Assembly (NCBI RefSeq): GCF_030285625.1
Contig: NZ_CP127294.1
Span: 4,246,001 to 4,310,000, forward strand
DNA: 64,000 nucleotides
DNA from: Amycolatopsis sp. 2-15
GTDB lineage: Bacteria; Actinomycetota; Actinomycetes; Mycobacteriales; Pseudonocardiaceae
Direction of reading: 5' to 3'
Notes under the pieces: generated by a model
What the model saw: only the letters and a program-made list of their open reading frames with translations
The model's database searches: none
What the model was told of the DNA's origin: nothing
Made by a program: the position numbers and the translations under genes
In this document: piece by piece, positions 23,925-33,688 of the stretch
Numbering within the stretch: the stretch's first letter is position 1
Layout of the letters: each line of letters starts with the position of its first letter

Positions 23925-25331
23925 ATGCTCGGTCTGTACCCGGAAATCGAACCCTACGACCACGGGATGCTGCCGGTGGGCGATGGCAACGTAATCTACT
24001 GGGAGGAGTGCGGGAACCCCGCGGGCAAGCCGGTGGCGTTCCTGCACGGCGGTCCCGGCGGCGGCGCGTCGGCGCGGCACCGGCGGCTGTTCGACCCCGA
24101 GGGGTACCGGATCCTGCTGTTCGACCAGCGCGGTTGCGGCCGCAGCACACCCCACGGCAGCACGGCCGAGGCGGATCTGTCGGTGAACACCACCTGGCAC
24201 CTGGTCGCCGACATGGAGCTCCTGCGCGAAGACCGCGGCATCGACCGGTGGCAGCTGTTCGGGGGCTCTTGGGGCAGCGTGCTTGCCCTTGCGTACGCCG
24301 AGCAGTATCCGCACCGCGTCAGCGAGCTCGTGTTGCGCGGGGTCGCGACGCTGCGGGTGAAAGAGATCCAGTGGCTCTTCGGCGGCGGTGCCGCGTGCCT
24401 GTTCCCGGAGGCGTGGTCGCGGTTCCTCGCGCCCGTGCCGTACGCGCGCCGCAGCGACAACCTGCTCGAGGTCTACCACGAGCTGCTGCACCACCCCGAC
24501 CCCGAGGTCCACGGCCCGGCCGCGATCGCGTGGAGCCGGTGGGAGGGCGAGACGGTGAAGTTCACGCCGCAGGAGGAGGTGGTGTCGGCGTTCACCGAAC
24601 CGGAGTTCGCGCTCGCCATCGCGCGCATCGAGAACCACTACTTCCGCCACGGCGGCTGGCTGGCCGAGGACCAGCTCATCCGCGAGGCCGGGAAGCTCAC
24701 GGGCATCCCGTGCGTTCTCGTGCAGGGAAGGTACGACGTGGTCACTCCCGCGACGACGGCGTGGGAGCTGGCGCAGGTACTGCCCGGTGCGGAGCTGAAG
24801 ATGATCTCCGACGCCGGGCACGCCTTCGACGAACCCCGGACGCTGCACGAGCTGATCAGCACGACCGACCGGTTCGCGCCACGCTGGGACGAGCACGAGA
24901 ACAACGAACCGAGAGGAACCACACGGATGCTTTACGGTGACGAGCACGTCCGCCGCTACGAGGAGACCGACGGCGAGGTCGGCCACGAGTGGAAGCCCGG
25001 TGTGCCGACACTGGTCCTGACGACCAAGGGTCGCAAGTCCGGTGAGGACCGCAAGTTCGCGCTGATCTACCAGGAGGTGGACGGCAACCCCGTCATCGTC
25101 GCCTCCAAGGGCGGCGCGCCGAACCACCCCGGCTGGTACCTCAACCTGGAGGCCAACCCCGAGGCTCGCGTCCAGGTGCTGGCCGACAAGTTCACCGCCC
25201 GGGCCCGCACGGTCTCCGGCGAGGAGCGCGCCCGGCTGTGGGACAAGCTCGCCGAGGTGTGGCCGGACTACAACGAATACGCGAAGAAGACCGACCGTGA
25301 GATCCCCGTGGTGGTCCTCGAGCGGGTGTGA
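23925..25331 (+). CDS. Proline iminopeptidase fused to a Ddn-type F420 nitroreductase domain
   Basis: One 468-residue frame with two complete domains. Residues 1-320 are a proline iminopeptidase (S33): oxyanion motif HGGPGGG 41-47, nucleophile S115 in FGGSWGSVLA, Asp in GRYDVVTP, His in DAGHAFDEP. Residues 335-468 are a Ddn/DUF385-type deazaflavin-dependent nitroreductase: TTKGRKSGEDRKF, ASKGGAPNHPGWYLNL and REIPVVVL. They normally occur as separate proteins of about these lengths. Inside the frame, ATG 24927 lies exactly at the second domain start with GAGAGGA 9 bases upstream, so the nitroreductase may also be made alone. The linker is WDEHENNEPRGTTR. fbiC, for F420 synthesis, lies in the same window. 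Confidence 0.88.
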   Translation: MLGLYPEIEPYDHGMLPVGDGNVIYWEECGNPAGKPVAFLHGGPGGGASARHRRLFDPEGYRILLFDQRGCGRSTPHGSTAEADLSVNTTWHLVADMELLREDRGIDRWQLFGGSWGSVLALAYAEQYPHRVSELVLRGVATLRVKEIQWLFGGGAACLFPEAWSRFLAPVPYARRSDNLLEVYHELLHHPDPEVHGPAAIAWSRWEGETVKFTPQEEVVSAFTEPEFALAIARIENHYFRHGGWLAEDQLIREAGKLTGIPCVLVQGRYDVVTPATTAWELAQVLPGAELKMISDAGHAFDEPRTLHELISTTDRFAPRWDEHENNEPRGTTRMLYGDEHVRRYEETDGEVGHEWKPGVPTLVLTTKGRKSGEDRKFALIYQEVDGNPVIVASKGGAPNHPGWYLNLEANPEARVQVLADKFTARARTVSGEERARLWDKLAEVWPDYNEYAKKTDREIPVVVLERV

Positions 25332-25385
25332 TCCGCGCCGCGTCCGGGACCCGGGGTCACCGAGCCGGGTGGTCTTCGGCTACGA

Positions 25386-26180
25386 ATGACGCTCATGGCC
25401 CTGCGAAACCGGTCGCGCGACCGCTGGACCCCGCTCGAGAACGAGGGGGAGCTGCTCACCTTCCGTCAGATGCAGGCCTACGGCCGGCGCTTCGCCCGCG
25501 CCGGCCGTGGGGCCTGGTACAGCTTCGCGATCGAGGTGGTCTGGCAGTTCCTGGTGCTGTTCAGCCGCTTCCGCGTACGGGGCTCGCGCCACATCCCGGC
25601 TTCGGGCGGGGTGCTGGTGGCGTCGAACCACCTGTCGTTCGCCGACCCGACCACGCTCACGGCGTTCTGCCTCGCCGCCGGCCGCGTGCCGCGGTACCTG
25701 GCCAAGTCGAGCCTGTGGGACCTGCCGGTGGTCGGCTCGGTGATGCGGTCCGGGCAGCACATTCCCGTGTACCGCGGAGCGCCGACGGCGGCGGGGGCGT
25801 ACCGCGACGCCGTGAAGGCGGTGGACGCCGGTGAGTGCGTGACGATCTTCCCGGAGGCCACGTTCTCGGCCGACCCCGGCGGCTGGCCGATGAAGGGCAA
25901 GACGGGCGTCGCGCGGATCGCGCTGGAGACCGGTGTGCCGGTGGTGCCCGTCGCGAACTGGGGCACGCACCACCTGCTGCCCGCCGGGGCCTGGTTCCCG
26001 CACGGGATCCCGCGCAAGACCGTCGAGCTCGTGGCGGGCCCGCCGGTGGACCTTTCGGACCTCCGGTACGGCGAGCCGACCCGTGAGGTGCTCGAAGAGG
26101 CGACCGCCCGGATCATGTGCGCGGTGACGGATCTGCTGGCCGGGATCCGCGGCGAAGAGCCGCCCGGCGACCGTGCGTGA
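25386..26180 (+). CDS. 1-acyl-sn-glycerol-3-phosphate acyltransferase family protein (PlsC-like)
   Basis: A 264-residue membrane-associated acyltransferase. The catalytic HX4D motif is in SNHLSFADP (near residue 82), the glycerophosphate-binding motif in FPEATFSAD and the later [12 protein letters not shown] hydrophobic segment around 45-58 ([14 protein letters not shown]) may anchor it. It should acylate lysophosphatidate or a related lipid acceptor. ATG 25386 and an in-frame ATG at 25395 are both possible starts. It ends 53 bases before lpd. The first ~40 residues are basic and family variable. Confidence 0.88.
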   Translation: MTLMALRNRSRDRWTPLENEGELLTFRQMQAYGRRFARAGRGAWYSFAIEVVWQFLVLFSRFRVRGSRHIPASGGVLVASNHLSFADPTTLTAFCLAAGRVPRYLAKSSLWDLPVVGSVMRSGQHIPVYRGAPTAAGAYRDAVKAVDAGECVTIFPEATFSADPGGWPMKGKTGVARIALETGVPVVPVANWGTHHLLPAGAWFPHGIPRKTVELVAGPPVDLSDLRYGEPTREVLEEATARIMCAVTDLLAGIRGEEPPGDRA

Positions 26181-26219
26181 GGCGAGCACCGTCACCCCGC
26201 CCCGCCAGTCGGTTCGGGG

Positions 26220-26225
26220 TAATTT
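26220..26225 (+). promoter_or_regulatory. -10 box TAATTT for lpd, probably leaderless
   Basis: TAATTT lies 7 bases before ATG 26233, with no Shine-Dalgarno between. Same geometry as the boxes at 3292 and 15042. Confidence 0.4.
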
Positions 26226-26232
26226 GGACGGT

Positions 26233-27627
<1,395 letters not shown>

Positions 27628-27638
27628 GTTTTCCCACC

Positions 27639-27677
27639 ACGGCGCCGGATCGTCCACTGCGGACGGTCCGGCGCCGT
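27639..27677 (+). terminator. Strong stem-loop after lpd
   Basis: ACGGCGCCGGATCGTCC (27639-27655) pairs with 27661-27677 over 17 bases with one mismatch and a 5-base loop, 12 bases after the lpd stop. It has no T-run, which is common for actinobacterial terminators. Bases 27678-27868 show only a possible -10 (TAGATT, 27816). Confidence 0.7.
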
Positions 27678-27868
27678 CGTTCGCCGGTCATCACCCGTTC
27701 GCTCGGAGAGGGGCCACGGGCGGGGGACGGGCGGCTACGGTGATCACCGCGTCCACGGAGTGGACACACCGGACGATTCAAACTTTTGTCGGTGTACTGC
27801 GCGGTGGTGACTCCCTAGATTCGTCTGACTACCGCCGGTGGAGCGGGCGAGGCAGGGAGAGAGAGTCG

Positions 27869-29788
27869 ATGCGGGGATTCAGCCGGGCCGCCACTCGGTC
27901 GGTGCCGTTGGCGGTGGGGGTGGTGCTGCTGGGCGCCGGCGTGGCGAGCGCGCAGCCGTCCGCGGCCGACGTCGTCGCGCAGCGCACCGAGGCCGGCATC
28001 AGCGCGTTGCAGGGGATCAAGAAATCGCTGACGCCCGCGGAGCGCAAGCAGGACAGTCGGCTGGTGATCGAGAAGCGACTGCGCGCCGACCACGTGCTCG
28101 CGGCGCTGCTGCCCGACTACCGCACGGGCCTGCCGGTGGCAAACAGCGGTGCGGTCTCCGTAGACATCACAGACCTCACAGGCATCACAGGTATCACCGG
28201 CGCCGCCGGGACCGCCGTGGCCCAAGCCGTGCGGGCGGCCGGGGGCACCGTCCGCTACGCCTCGCCGGACGGCGCGGTGCGCGCGGACCTGCCGCTCGCC
28301 GCCGTGGACAAGATCGCGGCGCGCGGGGATGTGTCCGCCGTCGCGCCGGCCGCGCAGGCGATGACGTGGCATGAGCAGGACCCGCGCCGGGAACTCGTGG
28401 CTCAAGCCGTGACGCAGGTGTCCGAAGGGGACAAGGCGCACGGCGCCGACACCGCCCGCGCCGAGTACGGCGTGACCGGCTCCGGCATCAAGGTCTGCGT
28501 GCTGTCCGACGGCGTCAACTCGCTGTCGAAGTCGCAGGCCGCGGGCGAGCTGCCGGCCGTCGACGTGCCGGCGGGCCAGGCCGGCAGCGGCGACGAGGGC
28601 ACGGCGATGCTGGAGATCGTCCACGACCTCGCGCCCGGCGCCACGCTCGGTTTCGCCACGGCGTTCACCAGCGAAGCGAGCTTCGCCGCCAACATCCGCG
28701 CCCTGCGCACTACCGGCCACTGCACGGTGATCGTGGACGACGTCGCCTACTTCGACGAGTCGCCGTTCCAGGACACGCAGGTCGCGCAGGCCGTCAACGA
28801 CGTCACCGCGGCGGGCGCGCTGTACTTCTCCTCCGCCGGCAACTCCGGCAACCTCACCGACGGCACCAGCGGCTACTACGAGGGCGACTTCCGCGCCTCG
28901 GCCACCACACTGCCGGGCATCAGCGGCACGCCGCACGACTTCGACCCGGGCTCCGCGGTGCAGACCTCCGACCCGCTGTCGGCGGGTTCGCTCGGCAAGC
29001 CCGTCGCGCTGTTCTGGTCGGACCCGTGGGGCAAGTCGGGCAACGACTACGACCTGTTCATCCTCAACGTGTCCGGCAGCGTCGTGGCCTCCAGCGACAA
29101 CCCGCAGACGGGCTCGCAGAACCCGTACGAGATCGCGTCGGTGCCGACCACGGGCTCGGGCTACCGCGTGGCCGTGGTCAAGTACAGCGGCGCCGACCGG
29201 TTCCTCGCGCTCAACGTGATCCGCGGCCGGTTCGTGGACTCCGGCTCGCTCAGGGCGTTCAGCACGGCGGGCGTCACCTCGGGCCACTCGGCCGCGGCCG
29301 ACGCGTTCAGCGTGGCGGCGGCTCCGGCGGCGACGGCGTTCGGCCGTCCACTCGAGACGGGCGACCCGGCGAACCCGGCCGGTCCGTACCCGGGCCAGTT
29401 CACCTCGGCGAGCAAGTGGGAACGCTTCACCTCCGACGGTGAGCGCCACCTGTTCTTCAACCCCGACGGCACCGAGCTCACCCCGGGCAACGTCTCCTCG
29501 ACGGGCGGCGCCACGCGCGCCAAGCCGGACCTCACGGCGGCCGACGGCGTCGCCACCTCCGTGGCCGGCTTCCAGCCGTTTTACGGCACGTCCGCGGCCG
29601 CCCCGCACGCCGCGGCGATCGCGGCGCTGCTGCTCTCGGGCAAGCCCACCGCGACGCCCGCGGAGATCCGCTCGGCCCTGGTGTCGAGCGCGATCGACCT
29701 GGGCGCGCCCGGGTACGACCCCGTGACGGGCGCCGGCGTGATCATGGCGGGCCCGGCGCTGGCGGCGCTGGGCGTGCCGCAGAGCTAG
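27869..29788 (+). CDS. Secreted S8-like (subtilase) peptidase with His-to-Glu change in the triad
   Basis: A 639-residue exported protein. Residues 1-28 are a signal peptide (SVPLAVGVVLLGAGVASA). A pro-region-like segment (to about 195) precedes the subtilase fold: D214 in KVCVLSDGVN, oxyanion Asn in FSSAGNSGN, and nucleophile S575 in YGTSAAAPHAAAI. At the position of the usual HGT motif the sequence reads GDEGTAMLEIVHD, so the catalytic His is apparently Glu 243. Such variants exist among bacterial S8 homologues and recall the Ser-Glu-Asp triad of sedolisins. An insert of about 250 residues separates Asn and Ser regions and includes a bacterial pre-peptidase-like beta segment. Activity is uncertain. 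A short TGITGITG repeat lies at about 104-111. Confidence 0.82.
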   Translation: MRGFSRAATRSVPLAVGVVLLGAGVASAQPSAADVVAQRTEAGISALQGIKKSLTPAERKQDSRLVIEKRLRADHVLAALLPDYRTGLPVANSGAVSVDITDLTGITGITGAAGTAVAQAVRAAGGTVRYASPDGAVRADLPLAAVDKIAARGDVSAVAPAAQAMTWHEQDPRRELVAQAVTQVSEGDKAHGADTARAEYGVTGSGIKVCVLSDGVNSLSKSQAAGELPAVDVPAGQAGSGDEGTAMLEIVHDLAPGATLGFATAFTSEASFAANIRALRTTGHCTVIVDDVAYFDESPFQDTQVAQAVNDVTAAGALYFSSAGNSGNLTDGTSGYYEGDFRASATTLPGISGTPHDFDPGSAVQTSDPLSAGSLGKPVALFWSDPWGKSGNDYDLFILNVSGSVVASSDNPQTGSQNPYEIASVPTTGSGYRVAVVKYSGADRFLALNVIRGRFVDSGSLRAFSTAGVTSGHSAAADAFSVAAAPAATAFGRPLETGDPANPAGPYPGQFTSASKWERFTSDGERHLFFNPDGTELTPGNVSSTGGATRAKPDLTAADGVATSVAGFQPFYGTSAAAPHAAAIAALLLSGKPTATPAEIRSALVSSAIDLGAPGYDPVTGAGVIMAGPALAALGVPQS

Positions 29789-29796
29789 GTGCGGTT

Positions 29797-29826
29797 CCGG
29801 CGGCCCCGGGTAGCCGGGGCCGCCGG
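29797..29826. terminator. Bidirectional terminator hairpin
   Basis: CCGGCGGCCCCGG (29797-29809) and its exact complement (29814-29826) enclose a GTAG loop, placed between the convergent subtilase and methyltransferase genes. Confidence 0.8.
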
Positions 29827-29827
29827 C

Positions 29828-30460
29828 TCACCTGCTCGTGAGCAGCAGGTGGAAGGCGCGGGTGCCCTCGCCGAGGCGTTCGTGGCGGTCCAGGCTCAAC
29901 CCCGCCTCGCCCAGTGCCGTCTCGACGTCGGCCACCGGGCGCAGCCGGAAGCCGTGTTCGGTGAACGGCATGGCTTTCATGGCCTCCGGGTCGCCGATGC
30001 CGAGCACGAACCGGCCACCCGGCGTGAGCACGCGGGCGACCTCCGCGAACGCCAGGTCGAGGTCGTCGACGAAGTACACCGTGTCGAGCGTGATCGCGGC
30101 GGCCATCGACGCGTCTTCCAGCGGCAACGCGGTCATCGTGCCGCGGTGCAGACGCAACCGGCCGGCGGCGATGTTGTCGGGGAACGCGGCGCGGGCCTTG
30201 GCGATCATCGTGTCGGAGATGTCGACGCCGTGCACCGTCCCGCCCGCCGCGGCGCGCAGCAGCAGGTCGAGGCCCAGCCCGCCGCCGAAGCCGATGTCGA
30301 GCGCCGTCTCCCCGGGTTTCAGGTCGAGTGCTTCGACGGCCGCCCTCATGTTGCCGCGGTTGGCGCGGTTCAGCAGCCGCCCGACGGCCCGGCCGGGCAG
30401 CCCGCTGGGGTGGCCGAGCTGCCGCGCCAGCCCGGCGAGCAGAGTGTCTCGTGGTCCCAT
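29828..30460 (-). CDS. Class I SAM-dependent methyltransferase
   Basis: A 210-residue soluble methyltransferase. Motif [17 protein letters not shown] (about 54-69) binds SAM, the acidic residue after beta-2 is in [11 protein letters not shown], and the post-I and motif III parts are [15 protein letters not shown] and [17 protein letters not shown]. The layout is that of small Methyltransf_11/25 proteins, often acting on lipids or secondary metabolites; the N-terminal [20 protein letters not shown] recalls such lipid-acting members. The acceptor is unknown. It is convergent with the subtilase and divergent from the SDR at 30583. Confidence 0.88.
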   Translation of the reverse strand: MGPRDTLLAGLARQLGHPSGLPGRAVGRLLNRANRGNMRAAVEALDLKPGETALDIGFGGGLGLDLLLRAAAGGTVHGVDISDTMIAKARAAFPDNIAAGRLRLHRGTMTALPLEDASMAAAITLDTVYFVDDLDLAFAEVARVLTPGGRFVLGIGDPEAMKAMPFTEHGFRLRPVADVETALGEAGLSLDRHERLGEGTRAFHLLLTSR

Positions 30461-30524
30461 TTCCGCAAGTCTGCCCCCGCGACGGCCGCGAGTCCACGAC
30501 GTGGATTGTGGTGGCCCGGATGGT

Positions 30525-30561
30525 GTGGCAGCGTGCTGGCGGAGTGGCAGCGTGCTGGCGG
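30525..30561 (+). repeat. Tandem direct repeat of 18-19 bases upstream of SDR gene
   Basis: GTGGCAGCGTGCTGGCGG occurs at 30525-30542 and again at 30544-30561, a 19-base period close to two helical turns. It lies in the 122-base divergent spacer before ATG 30583. It may be a regulator site or a simple local duplication. Confidence 0.55.
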
Positions 30562-30582
30562 TCGAGATCGAGGAGGGGTGTG

Positions 30583-31320
30583 ATGGCGGGCAAGACCGCG
30601 GTGGTCACCGGAGCGGGTTCGGGCATCGGGCGGCGGGTCACGCGCGCGTTGCTGGGCGCCGGCTACCAGGTCGCGCTGGCCGGGCGCCGGGCCGAGGCGC
30701 TTTCGGAGACGGCTGGTGATGCTTCGGGTGCGCTGGTCGTGCCCACGGATGTGGCTTCGCCCGGGGCCGTGGCGGCGTTGTTCGAGGCGGTGCGCGAGCA
30801 GTGGGGCCGGCTCGACCTGCTGGTGAACAACGCGGGGGTGTCGGCGGGCGGGACCGTCGCGGACCTGTCGGTGGAGCGCTGGCGCCGGACGGTCGACACG
30901 AACCTGACCGGGATGTTCCTGTGCGCGCAGCAGGCCGTGCGCCTGATGAAGGACCAGGAGCCGATGGGCGGGCGGATCATCAACAACGGCTCGATCTCCG
31001 CGCACGCGCCGCGGCCCGCGAGTGTCGCCTACACCGCCACGAAGCACGCCGTCACGGGGCTGACCAAGTCGATCTCCCTCGACGGCCGCGCCTGGAATGT
31101 CGCGTGTGGACAGATCGACATCGGCAACGCCGCCACGGAGATGACCGAGCGCATGTCCGCCGGCATCCCGCAGGCCGACGGCCGCGTGCTCGCCGAGCCC
31201 ACCTTCGACTCGGGCCACGTGGCCGACGCGGTGCTGTACATGGCGGGGCTGCCGCTGGACGCGAATGTCCAGTTCCTGACCATCACGGCCACGGCCATGC
31301 CGTTCATCGGGAGGGGCTGA
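30583..31320 (+). CDS. SDR-family oxidoreductase
   Basis: A 245-residue classical [19 protein letters not shown] (residues 9-24) binds the nucleotide; [10 protein letters not shown] after beta-2 with its Arg pair suggests [25 protein letters not shown] (catalytic Ser) and [10 protein letters not shown] (Tyr/Lys) complete the active site. The tail [18 protein letters not shown] differs from the FabG type and matches a common actinobacterial SDR group of unknown substrate. ATG 30583 follows GGAGGGG by 5-6 bases. It is divergent from the methyltransferase; the spacer contains the direct repeat at 30525. Probably monocistronic. Confidence 0.87.
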   Translation: MAGKTAVVTGAGSGIGRRVTRALLGAGYQVALAGRRAEALSETAGDASGALVVPTDVASPGAVAALFEAVREQWGRLDLLVNNAGVSAGGTVADLSVERWRRTVDTNLTGMFLCAQQAVRLMKDQEPMGGRIINNGSISAHAPRPASVAYTATKHAVTGLTKSISLDGRAWNVACGQIDIGNAATEMTERMSAGIPQADGRVLAEPTFDSGHVADAVLYMAGLPLDANVQFLTITATAMPFIGRG

Positions 31321-31440
31321 CCCGTCCGTACCGCCGGATTTACCCGTTCGGGCAAAGACCTTCGAGTGGTCTGATCCACGCTGCGGTGCTCGTGTCCCGG
31401 GACCACGCTGGGCGTGCGATCACGAGAAGGGACCCGCTCG

Positions 31441-32208
31441 ATGAAGCACCGCACGTTGCGTAGGCTGGCGATCGCCACGGTGGTTTCCGGTTCACTGGTT
31501 TTCGGTTCTGCGACCGCATGGGCCGATCCGCCCTCGGCCCTGCCGGCCGGCGCGCCCGCCGCCGACGCCAAGTGGCAGCCCGCGCTCGACTTCGACAAGG
31601 ACGGCTGCTACAACACCCCCGCCATCGGCCCCGACGGCACCCTCAACCCGGGCCTCGACCTCGGCGGCGCGGTGAACGGCAACTGCCACGACAAGTCCGA
31701 TCTGGCCAACACCAACGTCTACTCCCGGTCCAAGTGCAACAACGGCTGGTGCGCCTACCTTTACGGCTACTACTTCGAGAAGGACCAGGTCTCCGACGGC
31801 CCCGTGTCGGCCGGCCACAAGCACGACTGGGAGCACATCGTCGTGTGGGTCCAGGACGACCAGGCGAAGTACATTTCCGTTTCCCAGCACCAGGGTTACG
31901 AGACGAAGCCCGCTTCGGAGGTCCCGTTCCAGGACACCCACCCGAAGGCCGTGTACCACAAGGACGGCGTCTCGACCCACGACTTCCGCTTCCCCAAGGA
32001 CGGCAACGGCGACGAGCCACCCGAGAACGACGAGGGCGTGTGGCAGGTCAAGGGCCTCGTGGGCTGGGACAACTACCCCGCGGGCATCCGCGACAAGCTC
32101 ACCTCCGCCGACTTCGGCGACGCGACGTTCAAACTGACGGACGACCGCTTCAACGGCACGCTGGCGACGGCGAAGCCGGCCGAGGTCGGGCTGGACCCGA
32201 ACGCCTGA
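31441..32208 (+). CDS. Secreted Nep1-like (NPP1/NLP) protein
   Basis: A 255-residue exported protein. Residues 1-28 form a signal peptide (ATVVSGSLVFGSATAWA). The mature part matches the necrosis- and ethylene-inducing protein family: cysteine pairs in DGCYNTP, NGNCHDKSDL, SKCNNGWC, and the heptapeptide GHKHDWE at 125-131, which holds the metal-binding acidic and His residues needed for membrane damage in NLPs. The fold binds plant sphingolipids in cytolytic members, but many bacterial and fungal members are non-toxic. ATG 31441 is chosen at the signal peptide; GAGAAGGG lies upstream. It is followed by SDR/LysR remnants on a disturbed stretch. Confidence 0.88.
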   Translation: MKHRTLRRLAIATVVSGSLVFGSATAWADPPSALPAGAPAADAKWQPALDFDKDGCYNTPAIGPDGTLNPGLDLGGAVNGNCHDKSDLANTNVYSRSKCNNGWCAYLYGYYFEKDQVSDGPVSAGHKHDWEHIVVWVQDDQAKYISVSQHQGYETKPASEVPFQDTHPKAVYHKDGVSTHDFRFPKDGNGDEPPENDEGVWQVKGLVGWDNYPAGIRDKLTSADFGDATFKLTDDRFNGTLATAKPAEVGLDPNA

Positions 32209-32214
32209 GCGGCA

Positions 32215-32893
32215 GGGGGTGACCTTGTCGCGCCGGAACTCGTCGAACAGGCGGTGGAACATCTGCTCGGTGTCCACATAGGAGTGAAAGCCGGCGCGGC
32301 GTGATTTCGACGTGTCGGCGAACATGTCGTAGTCCCAGGAGAACACGAAGTCGCCGAAGGGCCAGGCGGACACGTCGCGGTAGGTCGCCTTGAGGCCGTG
32401 CTCGGCGGACATCCTGGACCACAGCGGTTCCTTGTCCGCCATCACGGTCGCCAGCGAAATGGGCAACGGCGGCGCGGTGTCGAGGCCGAAGTACGCGGCG
32501 AGCTTCGGCCACAGCTCGCCGCCAGCGGAAGAGGTCGCCGTTGGCGATGTTGAACGCCTCGTTGCGGGTGGAGGTCGCGGCCCAGACCGTGGCCTCCGCC
32601 GGGAGCCCGGCGTCGGTCATTTCCAGGAGGCTGTCGTAGGCGCCGGGCTTGCCGGGGAAGCGCGGCGGCACCCCGAGCTCCTTCGAGATCGACGCGTACA
32701 CGGCGATCACGAGCGCGAGGTTCATCGGGTTGCCGAGCGTGGTGCCGCCCACCACCGACGGCCGGATCGTGGGCGTCGCGGAGTCGAGCAGGGCGACGGA
32801 CAGCGCGCCGGGCCCGCCGCGCCGCGAGAGGCCGACGATGTCCCAGCCGAGGCCGCGCAGGTGTTCGGCCGGCGTGCGGCCGAGCAGCTCCAT
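32215..32893 (-). pseudogene. Decayed PRISE-type SDR (enone reductase/epimerase-like), truncated, internally deleted and frameshifted
   Basis: Reading leftward, fragments of a long SDR of about 350 residues are seen in order: GWDIVGLSRRGG, then RPSVVGGTTLGNPMNL and FPGKPGAYDSLLEMTDAGL and FNIANGDLFRW in one frame; after a single-base shift near 32520, LWPKLAAYFGLD, SLATVMADKEPLW, FGDFVFSWDYD and RAGFHSYVDTEQMF in another. The N-terminal Rossmann motif is missing, about 150 residues between GLSRR and RPSVV are deleted, and no proper stop follows KVTP. The 5' end abuts the LysR remnant directly, with no intergenic spacer. The family is recognised from memory of progesterone-5-beta-reductase-like SDRs. 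Confidence 0.75.
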
Positions 32894-33688
32894 GTGGCGC
32901 AACCGCGCTGTCGCACCAGGTCCGGGCGCTGGAGCAGCACGTCGGCGGACCGTTGCTCGAACGGCTGCCTCGCTCGGTCCGTCTCACGCCGATGGGCCGC
33001 GCGATGCTTCGGCACACCCGCGCCGCCCTCGCCGATGCCGAACGCGCCCGCTGCGCCGCCCGGCAGGCGTCCGGGCTCATGGCGGGGGAGCTCCTCGTCG
33101 CCACGGTCTACTCCGTCAGCCTCGGCGTGCTCCCCTCCGCGCTGCGTGGTTGGCGGCGCGACCACTCGGCGGTCGATGTGCGGCTGTTCGAACACCGCCA
33201 CACCGACGAACTTCGCGAAGCCATGATCGCGGGCGAAGCCGACGTCGCGATCGGCCCGGAGCCCGCCGGCTGGGAAGGACCGGTGCGTTCGCCGGGGATC
33301 GAGGAGTTCGTCGTCGTCCTCCCGTCCGACGGCGCCACCGAAGGCGACCACGGCACCGTCGACCTGGCCACGCTCGCCGACTGCGCCTGGGTGCACTACG
33401 CCCCCGGCCACGGCCTCGCCGAAATCCTCGACGCCGCCTGCGCCGACTCCGGCTTCCGCCCGCGCCCTGCTGTTCGCACCGAGCAGACGGCCACCGCCCC
33501 CATCCTCGCGGCCGCCGGCCTGGGGCCCGCTCTCGTGCCCGCCAACGTGCTCCCGCCGAACTTCGAAGGCCGCGTGCTGGGCCCGGCGGAGCCGGTGCGC
33601 CGGGTGCTCACGGCTTACAGCCGGCCCCGGGCCGGATCCGTCGACCAGCGCCTTTGTCGAGGTTCTCGAGCGCCACGCGAGCGTGTGA
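32861..33688 (+). pseudogene. Decayed LysR-family regulator (5' truncated, two frameshifts)
   Basis: A LysR protein without a start. FGRRAAEQLHVAQP (from 32861) is the middle of the HTH; a frameshift near 32905 leads to ALSHQVRALEQHVGGPLLERL and the substrate-binding domain (ELLVATVYSVSLGVLPSAL to LGPALVPANVLP). A second shift near 33620 restores the family-like end AFVEVLERHASV and a TGA at 33686-33688. The first 15-20 residues are absent. The remnant meets the antisense SDR remnant head to head, so a deletion seems to have removed the shared promoter region and both 5' ends. Its stop is one base from the next gene's stop. Confidence 0.75.
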
